Part shown: positions 5,741 through 5,969 of the stretch, one piece after another
Layout: every line of letters starts with the position of its first letter
Position numbering within the stretch: position 1 is the stretch's first letter
Source: Deltaproteobacteria bacterium
Lineage (GTDB): Bacteria; Desulfobacterota; JADFXK01
Reading direction: 5' to 3'
Assembly: GCA_015233285.1 (NCBI GenBank)
Contig: JADFYA010000049.1
Coordinates: 1-5,969, forward strand
Length of the DNA stretch: 5,969 bases
The notes under the pieces: generated by a model
Told to the model about the DNA's origin: nothing
Database searches by the model: none
The model's input: the letters and a program-made list of their open reading frames with translations, nothing else
Program-made: the position numbers and the translations under genes

Positions 5741-5969
5741 TCAAGCCACGGGCGGGATTAGAGGCAACAGCATATGGAATCTGGAGCCTTCCCCATCGCT
5801 TTCCGCCCAAAGTTTGCCGCCATGTAATTCTACGATCCGGCGGGCCAGAGTTAAGCCCAGGCCAAGGCCGGGTGTCTTGCCGCAAATCCCACTCTGAACT
5901 TGATAAAATGGATCGAAGATCCGTTCCCGGTGTTCGGGGGGCAGTCCGATCCCCGTATCTGTGACACTG
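5741..5969 (-). CDS. Sensor histidine kinase, C-terminal ATP-binding part (cut by window end)
   Basis: The last 75 codons of a two-component sensor kinase on the minus strand; the frame is open at the window edge. It contains the end of the HATPase_c domain: the G1 box DTGIGLPPEHRERIF (residues 4-18 of the visible part) joined to the F box FDPFYQV (18-24), then the glycine-rich G2 box PGLGLGLTLARRIVELHGG (33-51), and a final strand KLWAESDGEGSRFHMLLPL. The kinase therefore has an intact ATP-binding lid region. The sensor, HAMP or PAS and phospho-accepting histidine parts lie outside the window, so the signal is unknown. The TGA is at 5743-5741, and the gene converges on rlmB with only 15 bases between stops and no visible terminator. 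Confidence 0.92.
   Translation of the reverse strand, partial: SVTDTGIGLPPEHRERIFDPFYQVQSGICGKTPGLGLGLTLARRIVELHGGKLWAESDGEGSRFHMLLPLIPPVA

Overview
The window is bacterial chromosome of moderately high G+C, with compact genes and many start/stop overlaps. The order DUF4416 - yicC - remA (DUF370) - gmk - rlmB, the DUF4416 family itself and the protein sequences suggest a Desulfobacterota (former Deltaproteobacteria) organism. This is inference from family knowledge; there is no rRNA or other decisive marker here.

Layout. (1) 1-869, plus strand: C-terminal three quarters of an RlmL-type RNA methyltransferase, cut by the window start. (2) 908-1459, minus strand: a two-gene type II toxin-antitoxin operon, with the antitoxin first and a RelE/ParE-fold toxin second. 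It converges on the methyltransferase. A good sigma70-like promoter lies upstream, with a perfect 18-bp inverted repeat over its -10 box, as expected for an autorepressed operon. (3) About 1460-1783: a more A/T-rich stretch with no convincing conserved gene. It holds the toxin-antitoxin control region, a weak plus-strand promoter candidate, and one long minus-strand frame split by a single TAG into two protein-like pieces of 54 and 47 codons. (4) 1784-2491: alkD, an alkylpurine DNA glycosylase of the HEAT-like repeat type. (5) 2553-3988: a DUF4416 protein overlapping yicC by 4 bases. (6) 4072-5725: remA, gmk and rlmB, each overlapping the next by 4 bases. (7) 5741-5969, minus strand: the C-terminal ATPase part of a sensor histidine kinase, convergent with rlmB and cut by the window end.

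The plus-strand genes from 2553 to 5725 form one or two transcription units for RNA and nucleotide housekeeping: an RNase (YicC), a DNA-binding regulator (RemA), GMP kinase and a 23S rRNA 2'-O-methyltransferase. The toxin-antitoxin pair looks like an accessory insert between core genes. No CRISPR array, tRNA, rRNA or insertion sequence was seen. The most interesting parts are the toxin-antitoxin operator, the atypical antitoxin, the amber-split frame next to it, and the link between uncharacterised DUF4416 and YicC.
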